Assembly: GCA_009760855.2 (NCBI GenBank)
Contig: WPIO01000001.1
Coordinates: 23,670,001-23,734,000 of the forward strand
DNA length: 64,000 bases
Direction of reading: 5' to 3'
From: Cristatella mucedo
Taxonomy: Eukaryota; Bryozoa; Phylactolaemata; Cristatellidae
Position 1 is the first letter of the stretch, and every line of letters begins with the position of its first letter. Below are positions 12,356 to 24,398 of this stretch, one piece after another. The position numbers and the translations under genes were made by a program. The notes below the pieces were generated by a model that was not told the DNA's origin, made no database searches, and saw only the letters and a program-made list of their open reading frames with translations.

Positions 12356-13639
12356 GATATCTTAGCATAATTATAAATCGCGGGACAAAAGAAGCACTTC
12401 CCACCCAGCATGGCTTTGGAGCAAGACTACATGCTGCCTATGCATGCCGGAAAAGTTTGAACACCCGAGTATGGTGTCACGGGAGGAGGGCTGGTCGGCT
12501 AGCTACACAGACAAAGGACGTCACAGAACTGAACTGCAACATTATTCACTTGGCCATTGCAACTGTATAAATTCACTAAGTCTGTATATATTCACCAAGT
12601 CATCCTACCAACCTGATTTCTAATAGCATGCATACGAAGTGGTGTGAGTCTTATACAAAACTGCAGACAATAAACAAACTACACACAATTTGAAGACGAT
12701 CGAAACCTTTGGATATGGACTGCGCTCTCAGGCGAATTGCATGGTAAGCAGTGGCATGAAGGGTCTACTTAACTTGCTCCCACTTAACCGTGATGTACAC
12801 TTGACATGCAGACATGCACATACGGACATGCAGACATGCACATACGGGCAAGCATGACAATAGTCACTGCCAGGCCTGGCACAGTCCACCAGATAGCTTA
12901 CCTCATCACTGGTAGCGTCGCTATCTTCATCTTCGTCAGAATCATCATGGCGCTTCGTGTTAGCTTGCCTAACTCTGAAAGCCAAAAACGAAACAAATTA
13001 CGACTTGAGTGCAAGTAGCCAGCTAAGGGAGCAAACGATCCTTGCAAGACTGCTCTCCAGCGGTCTGTCCATAAACCTAATTTAACAACGACTAAGTTTA
13101 CGTCTGGTCTAGATTATATTCTACCATTATCCAGCATCATTCCATTGTCTTAAAGGCAAAATGCCCATGTAACTACAGATGGAGCATTCCAAGAAGTATA
13201 AGCATACCCACTAAAATGATGCATCAATTTTGCCGTACTTTCAGTGTTTATTAGACGCGAAAAAGTCGGTAGGCAATGCACAGCACCAAGAAAAGGTTGA
13301 ACATGGCGACGTATCGGTATCTTGCACACTGCCTTGCCATGCCCAATTTTGCAAGCAGGGAACGACAAAAAAAACAAACCACTTGAAATGGCATTTGATA
13401 CTGATCAAGCAACGACATCCCTCATCGAGTGGCCTGACCGAAATAAGATTGGCAGCTGCCGAATAGGCCTTTACTACTAACATCGAAGTATCTTGTTTTC
13501 TGCCAGTATGTCACTGCACACTCGGTACACAGCTGCATTTGTCATTTAAAGCGTCGGAATTTGCTGTATCAACTGATTAACTGAATGCTTGCTAGGAAAA
13601 TTTCGATCATGGATGTCGGCAAATTTTCTTTAACTAAAC
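12356..13639. other. Non-coding stretch, short tandem ACATGCA repeats
   Basis: At 12806-12850 GCAGACATGCACATACGG is repeated about 24 bases apart. No coding family recognised. Frames at 13150-13483 overlap on both strands and lack support. Confidence 0.45.
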
Positions 13640-14240
13640 AACGATAAAATGGAACTGCTACTCATAGGATATCACATGTGTGTGGCTGGATTAGAAGGCT
13701 TTGCTCTTCTAATAGATGATGCTGTTGTGCGACCATCACCGCATGCTTGGAATTTAGGAGTCGCCGTCGACAGCTGCCTAAATTTTGAAAGCTTCCTTAA
13801 GAAGACTGCTTCCACAGCTAGCCATCAGGTCCGATCTCTATCTAAGATTAGAAGCTGTCTTCCACGGTGGCTTGAAAAAACTTTAACTAGCTCCTTGGTT
13901 CTGTCTGGGCTAGATTATTGTAATTCCCTTTTGGCAGAGCTACCGAAAAAAGCCACTAGGCCACTGAAGCTGGTGATAAAATATGGCTCCAAGATTAGTT
14001 TACAAATCCCAGAGGGTTGACCATATGTCTCCTTTGCTGAAAGAGCTTGGACAGCTGCAGGTTGATCAACGAATGCAGAGTCGAGTTCTTACGCTGACCC
14101 ACAAGGCCCGACACGGCTTGGCCCCTTCATACCTAGCTGAACTGCTGCACCGGTTTCGGCCTCCTCGAGCCCTCAGGTCCTGTGTGGACAAAGTAGTTTC
14201 GTTATATAGGGTGAAGGGGATACAAAGCCCCTGCTAATTA
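13640..14240 (+). repeat. LINE-B ORF2 fragment, frameshifted
   Basis: Two overlapping frames (13649-14020 and 13983-14237) together encode the C-terminal part of a LINE ORF2. The first has 'WNLGVAVDSCLNFESF', 'SKIRSCLPRW' and 'LTSSLVLSGLDYCNSLLAEL'. The second has 'APRLVYKSQRVDHMSPLLKE' and 'RHGLAPSYLAELL'. One frameshift separates them near 13985. Related to the minus-strand copy at 37991-38893, which shares LVLSRLDYCNSLLA. Confidence 0.85.
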
Positions 14241-15780
14241 GTGCTCGAATCAGGCAATGCTTCATGGGGCTACATTACTGAACAAGCACAACAGCTAAGA
14301 ACCATAACAGCTCAGACCCTTAAAAGCTCAGACCCATAACAGCTCAGACTCTTTAGAGAGCAGACCCATAAGACCGGGCAACTGCAAAGAAAACAGGAAA
14401 AAGCATGACACCCCAAGGACGCGATCCATGCAAGCAATGGGCCTGTCACCAGTGCGATCTAGACCACCAGCAGGAAAAAATAGGCACGAGAAAAATGGGT
14501 TGCATTGCTTTAAATTTGCGCAAAGTCCGCTTACCATCTATGTGCACATTGCTAATAGGTACACTGCTCACAAACCGTAACTAGCAAAGCTGACACTAAG
14601 TGCGTACGACCCAGCCCTTCCGGAAACTACAAAGAAAGGTAAGCATGCCTGCCTCGCGCCTACCTGCCCGAACACCGGGGCGCCTTTGCTTTGGTCTGAT
14701 TCTCAGCTTTGTCATCCTCTTGCGGCTGAGTTCCCAGCTCGGGCACAGCTGCTACGGTGCCACGGAGGAAGTCAAACATTTTCTCACCTTCCACGACACG
14801 CTTGCTACAAAGAAGCAGAGCTCGGCACGCTAGACAAGCGCATTCGGCACGCTAGACAAGCGCACTCGGCACGAGTGGTGGCAGCTTATTATTCCCATAA
14901 ACCGCACACAGTGACGCCACCGAAACGCTAGGCAGACGTCGATAGTCGAACAAGGCTATCGCTGTGCACCAAGGCAACAAATAGCCGCTTGTAACGAATA
15001 GTAAAAATAATTCCAAAAGATCTTTCCACGTTCAAGGAAACATGCAGATGCAAACAGCGAGCAGCAGTATCGTATCGTCTCATGCCAGTATTAACTCGCT
15101 GCAACGGATCCATAGCCCGTATATTGGCCCGTGCAAAGCTGGCCTCGGAATAGTCGGAATACTCTAGAGCTGTTCTCATTAGAGCTACGTGTACAGCCGA
15201 CACTGCATTTAAGCGCTATGCAACGATGCCCAGCACAACAACAGCAAAATAGCAAGGAATGTCTCTCTCTCACTCTCTCTCTCTTTGAAGTCCAGCAAGG
15301 TACTCTGCTAGCCAGAGGTGACTCAGCCGACAAGCTTGGCATGCATTACCGGATGACCAGATCAAAGGGCAGAGTGCCGGGAGACAATTCAGCAGCTCTG
15401 CTGAGGTGTTGCGTCAGGATGACGAAGGAAGGTGCCCACACAGGTTGCCAACACACAAAATGGCAGGATGGGCCAGCAAGTGCAGTACAACATTATCGAT
15501 GACCGAAAGAAGTGAAATTTCAAGCAGAATCTACAGCCCAGCTGCTGGACTGAACACAGCTGGAAAAGTGCCCACACAGACATTCCGGCACACAGCACAG
15601 CTTGCCACCGTCGTGTTGATGGTTGCACATATACTTGGGAGCACAATTCTGCAGGGGAACCTCGGTCATGTTTACGTCCGGCCACGTTTTAACTGCAGAG
15701 AAACAAGGTTGATGCAGGAACCAAGTGTTACAAACAAAAACAGCTTATTTGACGACAGCAAACCTAGATTACAGGTACCA
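14241..15780. other. Non-coding stretch with short tandem repeats
   Basis: A loose AACAGCTCAGACCC repeat lies at 14285-14350. A 22-bp unit (TCGGCACGCTAGACAAGCGC plus AT or AC) is repeated at 14822-14865. Overlapping frames at 15131-15846 on both strands are not backed by any family. Confidence 0.45.
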
Positions 15781-15959
15781 CACTTGCATGCTGATCCTGT
15801 GCATGTCACCCCTAACCATGTTATTCATGTTGTTTATCAAGCATGATACCACTCACCATTCGATCGCGTTTCCATTGCAGCAAATGTAAAGCGCCTAGAA
15901 AGAGATTTCCGAGTTCTCTGAGGGTGCTTTATCAAGTGCATTATTATTATTTTAATTAT
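15781..15959 (+). repeat. LINE-A 3' UTR and tail only
   Basis: Starts at GCATGCTGATCCTGTGCATG and ends with the hairpin tail and (ATT)n. It is 5'-truncated to under 200 bp. Confidence 0.85.
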
Positions 15960-15998
15960 GTCACAAGAAGCATGGCAAAACTTGGCAGCATAGTGGGT

Positions 15999-16190
15999 GT
16001 AATGTAAATGTATCTCCATCTGTAACCTGAAAGAGCTACATAGACTAAGTGGGTGCTATAGAGGACAGTTTTCTATAGCAGAGAATTTTTTTTAGAGCAC
16101 ACTCAAAGCCCAAGCGGCTTTAGGTACAAAAGCAGTAGCCAACATACTACATCTCACACACAAAACAGAAGGTGAGAAGCATAGCTACTA
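15999..16190 (-). repeat. LINE-B 3' terminal fragment
   Basis: TGTATCTCCATCTGTAACCT, AGACTAAGTGGGTGCTATAG and CAAAGCCCAAGCGGCTTTAG match the LINE-B ends at 37991 and 63868. Confidence 0.75.
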
Positions 16191-16520
16191 AACAGCAAGG
16201 AAACCACTTACATGTGAGATGTCGTCAGAGTCTTTGCATTAGTAGCCACAGCCAATTCATTACATTTCGTGATTAGAGACTCGATGAAGAGCTCCAGTGC
16301 ACGTGCTACTAAAAGCTAAGGACACAGCTGTCAACCAAATCCATAAAAGGCTGCTAAGTAGCAGAACCAACAAACTGGTAAGGAAAGCATTAACAAACAG
16401 TTCATAATAGTCGGTAGTAATGCAAAGCTATACTCGCCGTGTAAAAGATAATGAAGGAATATTAGCGATACAGGCGAGCAGAGAGGACTGCCGTAACACG
16501 CTCATAACGTACAGGTCGGA

Positions 16521-16544
16521 CTGCAGCAGCAGCTGCTGCTGCAG
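16521..16544. repeat. Perfect 24-bp palindrome of CAG/CTG
   Basis: CTGCAGCAGCAG meets CTGCTGCTGCAG at a central AG|CT. Each half is a short CAG or CTG triplet run, so the site can fold into a perfect 12-bp hairpin. Confidence 0.95.
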
Positions 16545-16964
16545 CAGCCTTCTTGTGAACGCCGGAATAACGCCCTCAATCAGAATCGAGCTGCTCTGCC
16601 AGTTCTCGGGTGCGAAAAACAAGGAGTGGCATTAAGCAAGAATTTGAATCATTTGCAAGCTGCTGCTGGCTGAGATTACTTGGCAGTCTGGACGTGGAAA
16701 GACTAGCAGTCTTCAAATGAGGCAAGCAGAAGCTTCTTACTTATATAGTAGTGCAGGTTCACGATATCAACTCGACAGGCTAGTCTACTTTGCAAGCACA
16801 CGGGCAGTTGTCTGTGGCCTAAACTGTCATTCAACATGATGGTCCGCTGCCAACAAATGCGGTGACTTACATCGCACCCATGGCTTACAATGCCACAGGA
16901 GGTTTTATCATTCACTTTTGAGTTCCTTTATTGCCTTGCTCGAGCCTACCAATCTGAAATACTT

Positions 16965-17290
16965 ACTTTTCAGGCTCCCATTGTAGTACCCACTCCTATG
17001 ACTCAAGTCGTTTAGCTGTAACTCGAAACAACCACCAATTGTTTCGAGATCCATGCTTTCAGTTCAAACATTCCCAAAGCCTAGAACTTGCTAACGGCTG
17101 ACATGAAGACATTTAAAAGAAACTAAATTTTCGTCACAGCATTTGCTCCGCCAAAATGAATTGTCCTTTAAGTGCTTGTGCATGCAGAATGATAATGCGA
17201 GTCATTAATCAGTTGAAACCCTTCTTTTCCAGCATATCTAAAGGGCATAGAAAGAGATTCATTTCTCTTTCAGTGCAACAGAAAATTGTG
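16965..17290 (+). repeat. LINE-A 3' fragment, diverged
   Basis: Keeps TTTCAGTTCAAACATTCCCA, AAGCCTAGAACTTGC, GACATTTAAAAGAAACTAAA and the worn tail CTAAAGGGCATAGAAAGAGA in family order. Confidence 0.65.
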
Positions 17291-17629
17291 TAAGTACTAT
17301 TACATGATGAACACCGGTCAAGCTTAGAAGCACTACTAAATAGGAAAAAATGCATTCTCCTACACCAGGCTTTTCTAAGTTTTCCAACAGTAGCTGCTGA
17401 ACACTGCCAGCTAATCAATGCGTACGAGAGCTGGCTGAGCATTGAGGCATACTGCTAGAATGTGTCTAAACAGTAGTCTGTGCGCCAGCGGAAGAGTCCG
17501 AAAGTTCGGCATTTTAGGCAAGAACGGCTAGACTGCACTCAAATATAAAAAATCCTCGCAATATGGCCGCAGCTGCTGTAAATTCGTTCGGGTAATAAGA
17601 GAGTTGCATACGATGCTAGACACGCAAGA

Positions 17630-17945
17630 GTAATGCAAAGCACGGGAAAATAGTTATTGACCCCCCAAAACAAACAAATATGCTTCTATTTTGTATGCGT
17701 TTAAGTGTGACGTCGTTCCGCCACTATTCTTTCCGACCTCCCTTGTCTTGCCAGGCACAGAGGCTACAAGCTTCAACAGCGGCTGTTCTGCTGAAGCCCA
17801 TTAGCTGAGCCCAAATTTTACTGAACCGGTCAGCTACTTGTGTAGGCCGAATACCCACCCTCAGCCACCTGTCGGTATTGCTCCATAGTAAATCAGGCCA
17901 GTGGCTGGGCCGCTGCATCAGCACCAAATAAGGATTTCCAAAAAT
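17630..17945 (-). repeat. Dispersed repeat 'DR-1', left inverted copy
   Basis: Reverse-complementing this segment gives a sequence colinear with 18076-18410 and 37590-37915. Shared blocks: TTTGGTGCTGATGCAGCGGC, ATGGAGCAATACCGACAG, GTATTCGGCCTACACAAGTA, GACGTCACACTTAAACGCAT and GGTCAATAACTATTTTCC. No protein-coding capacity is common to the three copies. The class (SINE, solo LTR or non-autonomous DNA element) is not determined. Confidence 0.8.
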
Positions 17946-18075
17946 ACTTTATTTAAGTTGTTGTTTGTCAAACAAGTTGGATTTCAAAGCCAAAATACTC
18001 TGCTTTCGGATCGTTACATTTGGCAGCAAGATCAGCGACCTTATTCAGACAATTCCAGGGCCAGCAAAGTACTTG

Positions 18076-18410
18076 CTGACAAATTCTCGTTTGGTGCTCG
18101 TGCAGTGGCAAAGTCGCCTGGTTTGAACCACACAGAACGACCATGGAGCGATACCGACAGACGGCCGAGACTGAGTATTCGGCCCACACCAGTTGTAGAC
18201 CTTTCCAGTAAAACATAGGCTCGGCTAAATGTACTGCAGCAGAGCAGCCGATGCAGAAGTTCGTAGTCTTTATGCCTGACCAGACAAGGAAGGTCATAAA
18301 GAATAGTAGTGGAATGATGCACGTCACACTAAACACATACATAATAGAAGCATACTAGTTTGTTTTTGGGTGGTCAATAACTATTTTCCGCTGCTTCAAA
18401 TAACTGTAGC
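18076..18410 (+). repeat. Dispersed repeat 'DR-1', right inverted copy
   Basis: Same element as 17630-17945 in the opposite orientation, separated by about 130 bp. Shared blocks include ATGGAGCGATACCGACAG, GTATTCGGCCCACACCAGTT, GCACGTCACACTAAACACAT and GGTCAATAACTATTTTCC. The pair forms a long imperfect inverted repeat. Confidence 0.8.
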
Positions 18411-18424
18411 ATGCCTAGCATCAT

Positions 18425-18490
18425 AGAAAACCCTCTTACTACCCAAAGTAAGCAGCTCCCAAATTTACAAAACCCTCTTACTACCCAACG
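18425..18490. repeat. Short direct repeat
   Basis: AAAACCCTCTTACTACCCAA occurs twice, about 41 bp apart, just beyond the DR-1 right copy. Confidence 0.8.
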
Positions 18491-19204
18491 AATTTACAGC
18501 CACAGCAGCAGCGGCTATAGTACAAGGATTGTTTTGCACCTAAGTGTACTCAATCAGCACCACACCCACACAGCGTGCATATACATGCACGCATATCGCA
18601 TCAAAAGATACATATGACCACAGGCACTGCAGCTGCAACTTTGCCGACTTCCTCGTCGGTTTGCATAATCTTCTTTATTCTAGCCTACAAATAGCAAATT
18701 AATGCATATGCAAGTAGAGCAAATTAAAAAAAAAACATAGCTCAATAAATCTAAGAATGCAACATACCCATATGCTTCACGAACACAGTGACATATTCAC
18801 TAATATGGACTTGGGAGCCAGTTAGTAACAAAGTACTGGATCATTCCGGTTGGTGGTAGAGAGTTAAACTGCATTTCTGTCTATGCTGCATGTACACAGC
18901 TCCTCAAAGCCTACTGTTTCATCCAAGTTGCCTCAACATGCCTTAGTGCTAACCTTCAGTGTCACATGTTCATGAACTAACCGTAATGCTGACACGATAG
19001 AAAACCTGGACGTTCAAGAACCTGTATTGAGCAAAAATTACTGAATCACAAAGATAACTAACTAGCTGCTCCAAAACAATTGTCGTACATCTGCGTAAGC
19101 GACCCCAAATTGCACTTGCCTTATCGAGGCAACCACATTAATTGGCACTTCACGATATGGTGAATGGTTTCAAGCCTTTCAGCAAAAAATTATTTAATGA
19201 CTGA
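18491..19204. other. Non-coding stretch, nothing recognised
   Basis: AT-rich, no supported reading frame and no relative elsewhere in the window that I noticed. Confidence 0.5.
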
Positions 19205-19262
19205 TGCAAGCAGGGTGATAGCTACTAAGGCTCTTCTGCCACTATCTAAATAATTAAATCAA
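19205..19262 (+). repeat. SINE-2 3' fragment
   Basis: GGGTGATAGCTACTAAGGCT, then CTTCTGCCACTATCTAAATA, matches the 3' part of the SINE-2 copy at 27203 (GTGATAGCCGTAAAGGCTCT). Confidence 0.6.
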
Positions 19263-19407
19263 CTAGTCTTTACTTGTTAAGAACACCTATACGATGTTGG
19301 TTTTGCTGCATTTCAAGATTATTTTTCCACGTTTAAACAAAACATGTAATCAAGGCCTAGCAAGCAAGATAGTTAAATTTCTTGAACATGACAGTAAATC
19401 GCATACC

Positions 19408-19979
19408 AATAATAATACATTTGTATAGCACCCTTACAGAACTTATTCTCTTTCTAGGCACTTTACGTAAGCTGTACAGGAAGCATAATAGAATGGTTAG
19501 TGGTAGCATGCTCGGTGACAACAAGCACAACATGGTTTGAGGTGGCATGCGCAGGGTCAGCATGCAAATATAGTTAGTGACAGTATGCAGAGTGTCAGCA
19601 CAAATAAGCACACAAAGCACGAATCACACGGACTTACTAAATGCTGTGATAAATAGACGCATTTTTAGCTTCTTTTTTTAAATGTGGTCAAGTCAGAGGA
19701 TGTCGTGACAAGTCGGAAGTGAGTTCCCGGCTTTGGGAGCATACGAACTGAAGGCACGGTCTCCAAAGGATTTGAGATTTGTACGAGGTATAGGTAAACA
19801 GTTAGTTTCAGAAAAGCGGGTGGTACGATGCTTGGCCCGGTGGGGGAGTAACAGATCTGATAGGCATGCTGGAGCCAAAGAATGAAGGGATCTAAAAGTG
19901 AGTGACAAAACCTTGAAGTCGATGTGTTGCTTGACTGGTAGCCAGTGCAGGTCTGCGAGAAGCATTGCAATGTGACAAA
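19408..19979 (-). repeat. LINE-A 3' end with ORF2 C-terminus
   Basis: On the minus strand the frame 19693-19995 encodes '[20 protein letters not shown]', '[20 protein letters not shown]' and '[19 protein letters not shown]', followed by the 3' UTR, the tail, and an AAT-rich end at 19408. Only light damage is visible, so it is one of the younger copies. Confidence 0.9.
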
Positions 19980-20652
19980 GCAGTGTCAGCACCATACAAA
20001 GGACGAATCACGCAGACCCACTAAATGCTGTGATAAATATATGCTTTTAGCTCCATTTTAAATGTTGCCATGTCAGGGAACGTTGTGATGTGCGTTAGTA
20101 GTGAGTTCCAGGCTTTAGGAGCAAACTAAAGGCTCGGTGTCTAAAGGATTTGAGGTTCGTACAAGATGTAGCTAACCGATTAGATTCAGAAAAGCGGGTG
20201 GTGCAATGCTTAGCCTGGTGGGGGAGTAGATTTGATAGCTAGGTTGGAGCCAAAGAATGAATTGACCTAACAGTGAGTGACAGAACCCTGAAGTCAATGT
20301 GTTGCTTGACTAGGAGCCGGTGCAGGTCGGCGAGAAATGGTGTGATGTGGCAACATCGTTGCAAGACAGGCAAGCCTAGCTGCAGAGCAGTGTACCAACT
20401 GAAAGTGCCTGATTGCACTGGCTGGCAGACCAACAAGCAGGGAGTTACAGATGTCGAGATTGGATGTCACAAATTCTTGGGCCACTTTAGATGTAGTGTC
20501 CGTGTCTAAGCAGCCATAATTTTAGCAATGCCATGCAGCTATAAGTAGGCAGACTTGACTGCGGTCGTCTAATGAAAGGTCACTTTGGAACAGGACACCT
20601 CGATTTCGTGCAGCTGTAACAAAAGATATGCTGTCAGAGCCGAGGTGATAGC
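19980..20652 (-). repeat. LINE-A second copy, abutting the first and lacking its tail
   Basis: Immediately after the first copy the sequence re-enters the LINE-A 3' UTR (CAGTGTCAGCACCATACAAA) and continues through ORF2 toward its middle: AAAGCGGGTGGTGCAATGCT, GTTGCTTGACTAGGAGCCGG, CAACAAGCAGGGAGTTACAG. The terminal folded tail is absent at the junction. This fits insertion of one copy into the other, or 3' truncation. The 20400-20650 part aligns with 28690-28955. Confidence 0.85.
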
Positions 20653-20880
20653 ATGGTGAAGAAGCTCATTATCATGATTCTAGAATACAATAGCACCACT
20701 TGGTACAACACATGGATCATGTCGAGCTGAACTGCCCCCAAAAGTTTATACGCATCTGCTATCAGCAAGCTATTTTACTTGAAACACACAAGACTTAGAT
20801 TGGATCCATCTCTGTAGTAGTTTTAACTCTGCAAGAAAACTTAAAAAATATATATAATCACATGGAATTATTGGGCACAA

Positions 20881-21797
20881 TCAATAATTTGCCGAGGTAG
20901 GATAATTTTTTATAAATTCTCCCAATCGTGTCGGCATTGACTCCACAGCTTCCGGGACGTTTCTGGAGGAATTGACACCCAGCAATCCTTTAAAGATCTC
21001 AAAACACTTATCGGACTTCATGACTGGAAGCACTCTAAACCTTAGAGCTCGTTCGACTTTCTCCCACAGATATTCTATTGGGTTAACTGCCACAGCAGCG
21101 TACCTCGGACCGTTTTCATATTGCCAGCGGAAATCGAGCCCATGAAGATCGTAAGCAGATGGCACTCCAAAATTCTGTACAATGTCGCAATAGACATTTG
21201 TATCCATAATTCCTTAAATCCTGTGCAGACGCCTAACACCTCAAGTCGAGAAGCAAGCCACACCTTGCACTACCAAATTTCACGGTCTTTTGCAAACAAC
21301 TGTCGATGTACACTACACCTATTTGCTAGAAAACGTACTACCTCCCTTCATAGCCAAAGAGATTGAATTTGGACTAATCAGTCCACAGCACTCTGCTCTA
21401 GTGTGAAGGTGTCCAGTGCTGGTATTGTTGCATCAACAATGGCTTGCACTCGGCCACACCTTCGTTCAGTCCTTGTTCGTTAAGCCATCGACTCACTGTC
21501 TTTTGGCTTATGACCGTTCCGGTAGCTTGACAAAAACACTGGCAGTGCATTATAGCAGTGGCAAACCTCTCCTTCAGAACCATGCTTTTCAGGAGCAGGT
21601 CCTCCCTCAGCAAAGTTACTCGATGGCGACTAGATGCCTTAGTGCTACCGCAGTCCAGATGTTTCTTAATCAGTGTTCCTAACAATGCCCTCTGAGACCT
21701 CCAGGCATCTCACGATTTCTTGATTTGAATGGCCATATCGGTATTTAAACATTAAAACAGCTCTTGTACCTTCAGAAAGCTGTGCAGCTGAAGGCAT
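20881..21797 (-). pseudogene. Tc1-like transposase relic (Tc1/mariner superfamily)
   Basis: Read on the minus strand from an ATG at 21797. The N-terminal helix-turn-helix part gives 'SNQEIVRCLEVSEGIV', then a frameshift near 21680. The next segment has 'KKHLDCGSTKASSRHR', 'KTVSRWLNEQGL', 'CKPLLMQQYQHWT'. The catalytic core is broken: a frame with in-frame stops gives 'SKFNLFGYEGR' and 'LQKTVKFGSA', where the first catalytic Asp belongs. The last part (20881-21207) has 'VAVNPIEYLWEKVERALR', the NPIExLW signature before the third acidic residue region. At least two frameshifts and several stops show that it is dead. Terminal inverted repeats were not located. Confidence 0.9.
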
Positions 21798-22009
21798 ATT
21801 CTGGTCGCTTATTGAGCGTCAATATGGCACAAGCTAACCCCAAAAGGTCAAGGAGACATAGCTTATCATTGGCCGAGGCATCGTCAGTGACGGGCCTAAA
21901 TAAGTTTTCTGGATGGCCTCCAAGAGTTGAATAGTCACGCGATTATACTTGCCCATCTGCTTACACGGAAACCGTTAAAGATTGGATCTTTTTTTTCAAT
22001 TGAGGGTAC

Positions 22010-22205
22010 ATCTGCTGACTTGGTCACTTAAGAAAAAGCTAAAAACCCACCTGTTCTTCGAGCACTCCCCCTTCGAGTGAATCATTCTTTGTGTGCTTAT
22101 GCGTCCAGATACTGCATTGTATCCCTAACCAATGAACTTACATCATTTCCAGCATATGTGAAGTGCCTAAATAGAGATTTTTAGGGCAATATACAAATGT
22201 CGTAT
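22010..22205 (+). repeat. LINE-A 3' end fragment
   Basis: AAGAAAAAGCTAAAAACCCA, TCTTTGTGTGCTTATGCGTC and the worn tail GTGAAGTGCCTAAATAGAGA keep the LINE-A order. Confidence 0.7.
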
Positions 22206-22839
22206 TATCAAAATAAAAAAGGAAGGGGCAGATCGTTGCTGTAACACCAGTTGCTAGATATTAGATCACCTCCCCTATGACTATGACGGAAAAAAACAAA
22301 AAAAGAACATAGATGCCTGTCCCCAAGAGTTGATTAGGCAACCCATAACAGCTTCAGGCTATACCACCTTGACACATCTGCCCATCCACATACTATATCA
22401 AAGAAAAAAGGTTCAAGAGTCGCCCCAAAAAATCTTCTGTAGTTCACTCCTAAGAGCAGCAAGTTCACAATTGCGTCTGCTGCATTGCCACTAGTACTGT
22501 AGGTCCATGGCTATAAAAGGATGGCTGATAAGGCTGTTGAGATGCCCACCATATCGGAGACCTTTCGGAAGACCCAAGTTCATGCGAGAAGCTGGAACGA
22601 CAGTCTCGACAGCTGCCGGAGTGGTTTGGATAAGTCTAGTTGAAGGCCGAGTCTCGCTGCAAATGAGAAGTTGGCCACTGTCCCGGAGCCAGCCACTTGC
22701 AGCTGGTGGCCTTTCGACCGTCCTGCTAGCCCACCGAAAGACAAGGAATATATATCTTCACACAATCTGGTTTAATTGAAGATTTTTTGCTCTTCTTTGC
22801 ACTCAGCTGCACGCATGCGACAGGCCGGAACAAGTGCAG

Positions 22840-23060
22840 GCGCCAAATGTAGTGCAGCAAGATTGGCGGAACACGGTTTCGTGACATCCCAGCCAGATTT
22901 CTTTAACTCACAACTCACAGGCTTCCCTGCCTGTGAAATGAGAAACTTACAGTTGGTGCAAAACTCGGCAGCTGGCCTTGTCAGCCGTGAACGCTGTAAT
23001 TGCCACATCCTACCATTTCTCGCCGACTCGCACCAGCTGCCCATTGAGCACTACGATTCC
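22840..23060 (+). repeat. LINE-A internal ORF2 fragment
   Basis: One open frame (22776-23111) contains 'FVTSQPDFFNSQLTGFPAC', 'NLQLVQNSAAGLVSRERCN' and 'HILPFLADSHQLP'. These correspond to the conserved LDYCNSLL, LQxVQNSAARL and LxxLHWLP elements of CR1-like ORF2. The 3' UTR is not attached. Confidence 0.8.
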
Positions 23061-23784
23061 AGTCCAGCAAAGGCTGTGCGCAACGTTAATCTCAGGAATG
23101 TAAAGATTTGAGAAAGTTTTACACAGTTGAGTTCATATTTCATGTAAAAATCACAGCCAATAGCAACGGAAGCTGGCGTTGCCGACAGACAACACATTTC
23201 GATTCCGTGGCTCAGAGTCGAAGGATGCTGGGTGCAACGGTAGTTGTAACTCTAGCTCTCATGCATGACTATCATGCTTCCCTAATATACGAATTTAATG
23301 GCTTTGGTTAATATACTGCAACCCTCGCAAGAATAATGACGCGAGCACTCGGCTTACCGGCGGGAACTTCGCATTGTATTTCTTCCGTTTGCTGGGCATC
23401 CCCGTTGGTAGGAACAGATAATAATGGCCTCGGCTATCCGGCAGCTGACTAATGCACCGTTTCCGCAAGTTAATTTGTGAGTCCAAACGTCATTTTGTAG
23501 AAATGTATAATTATTAAAAAACTGAATTATATATATTTAAGAGCTTGGTTACTACTCATGCTCATTAAATGGTCCTTCTGAGGCAGTCCCATGCGCGTGG
23601 GCCGCTGTCGAACGGCAGGTTCCGTTGGGTTGCTGCAGCCAGTTAGCCGGAAAGTTATCCCCTGAGTGCCAAAACACCTCCAAGAGGCTAGCCGGGCATC
23701 GCATATCGGGTAATTCCGCGCAATCATATCGAGAAGTTTTTTTTTTTAGCTTTAGCTAAGTGCTGTGTTCATGCATATTGTCGA

Positions 23785-24398
23785 TATAAACTCTGCAGCT
23801 AAGCTTGTCTGTCGTGAGCATCGCAGTTGCCAAATCACACTTCTCGCCGACCTGCACTGGCTACCAGTCAAGCAACGTATCGAATTCAAGGTTTTGTCGC
23901 TCACTTTTAGGTCTCGTCAATCTTTGGCTCCATCCTACCTATCAGATCTAGTCACCCACCAGGCCAAGCACCGTACCGCCCGCTTTTCGGAAACTATTTA
24001 CCTCTACCTCGTACGAACCTCAAATCCTTTGGAGACCGTGCATTTAGTTCGTATGCTCCCAAAGCGTGGAAATCACTCCCGACTTGCGTTACGATATTCC
24101 CTGACCTGACCACATTTAAAAAGAAATTAAAAAACGCACCTATGTATGGCAGCTTTAGTAGGTCCCTGTGATTCGTCCTTTATGTGCTTATGCGTGCTGA
24201 CACTGTACATGTTGCCACTAACCACACTTGCATGCTGACCCTTTGCATGTCACCCCTAACCATGTTATTCATGTTGTTTATCAAGCATGATACCACTCAC
24301 CATTCGATCGTGTTTCCTTTGCAGCAAATGTGACGAGCCTAGAAATAGATTGAGTTCTCTGAGGACGCTTTATCAAGTGTATTATTATTATTATAGAA
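23785..24398 (+). repeat. LINE-A 3' end with ORF2 C-terminus
   Basis: The frame 23765-24109 encodes 'NSAAKLVCREHRS', '[20 protein letters not shown]' and 'LAPSYLSDLVTHQAKHRTAR'. The C-terminal reading then continues in another frame (single-base damage near 23995). The 3' UTR, tail and (ATT)n end at about 24398. Confidence 0.9.

Noticed and set aside
14285-14350. CRISPR-like spaced repeat (AACAGCTCAGACCC)
   Set aside because: Units are irregular, spacers are too short and variable, and the genome is animal.
18090-18125. RNA polymerase III promoter in DR-1 (TGGCAAAGTCG and GGTTTGAACC)
   Set aside because: The two boxes are only ~4 bp apart and are not conserved in the other copies.
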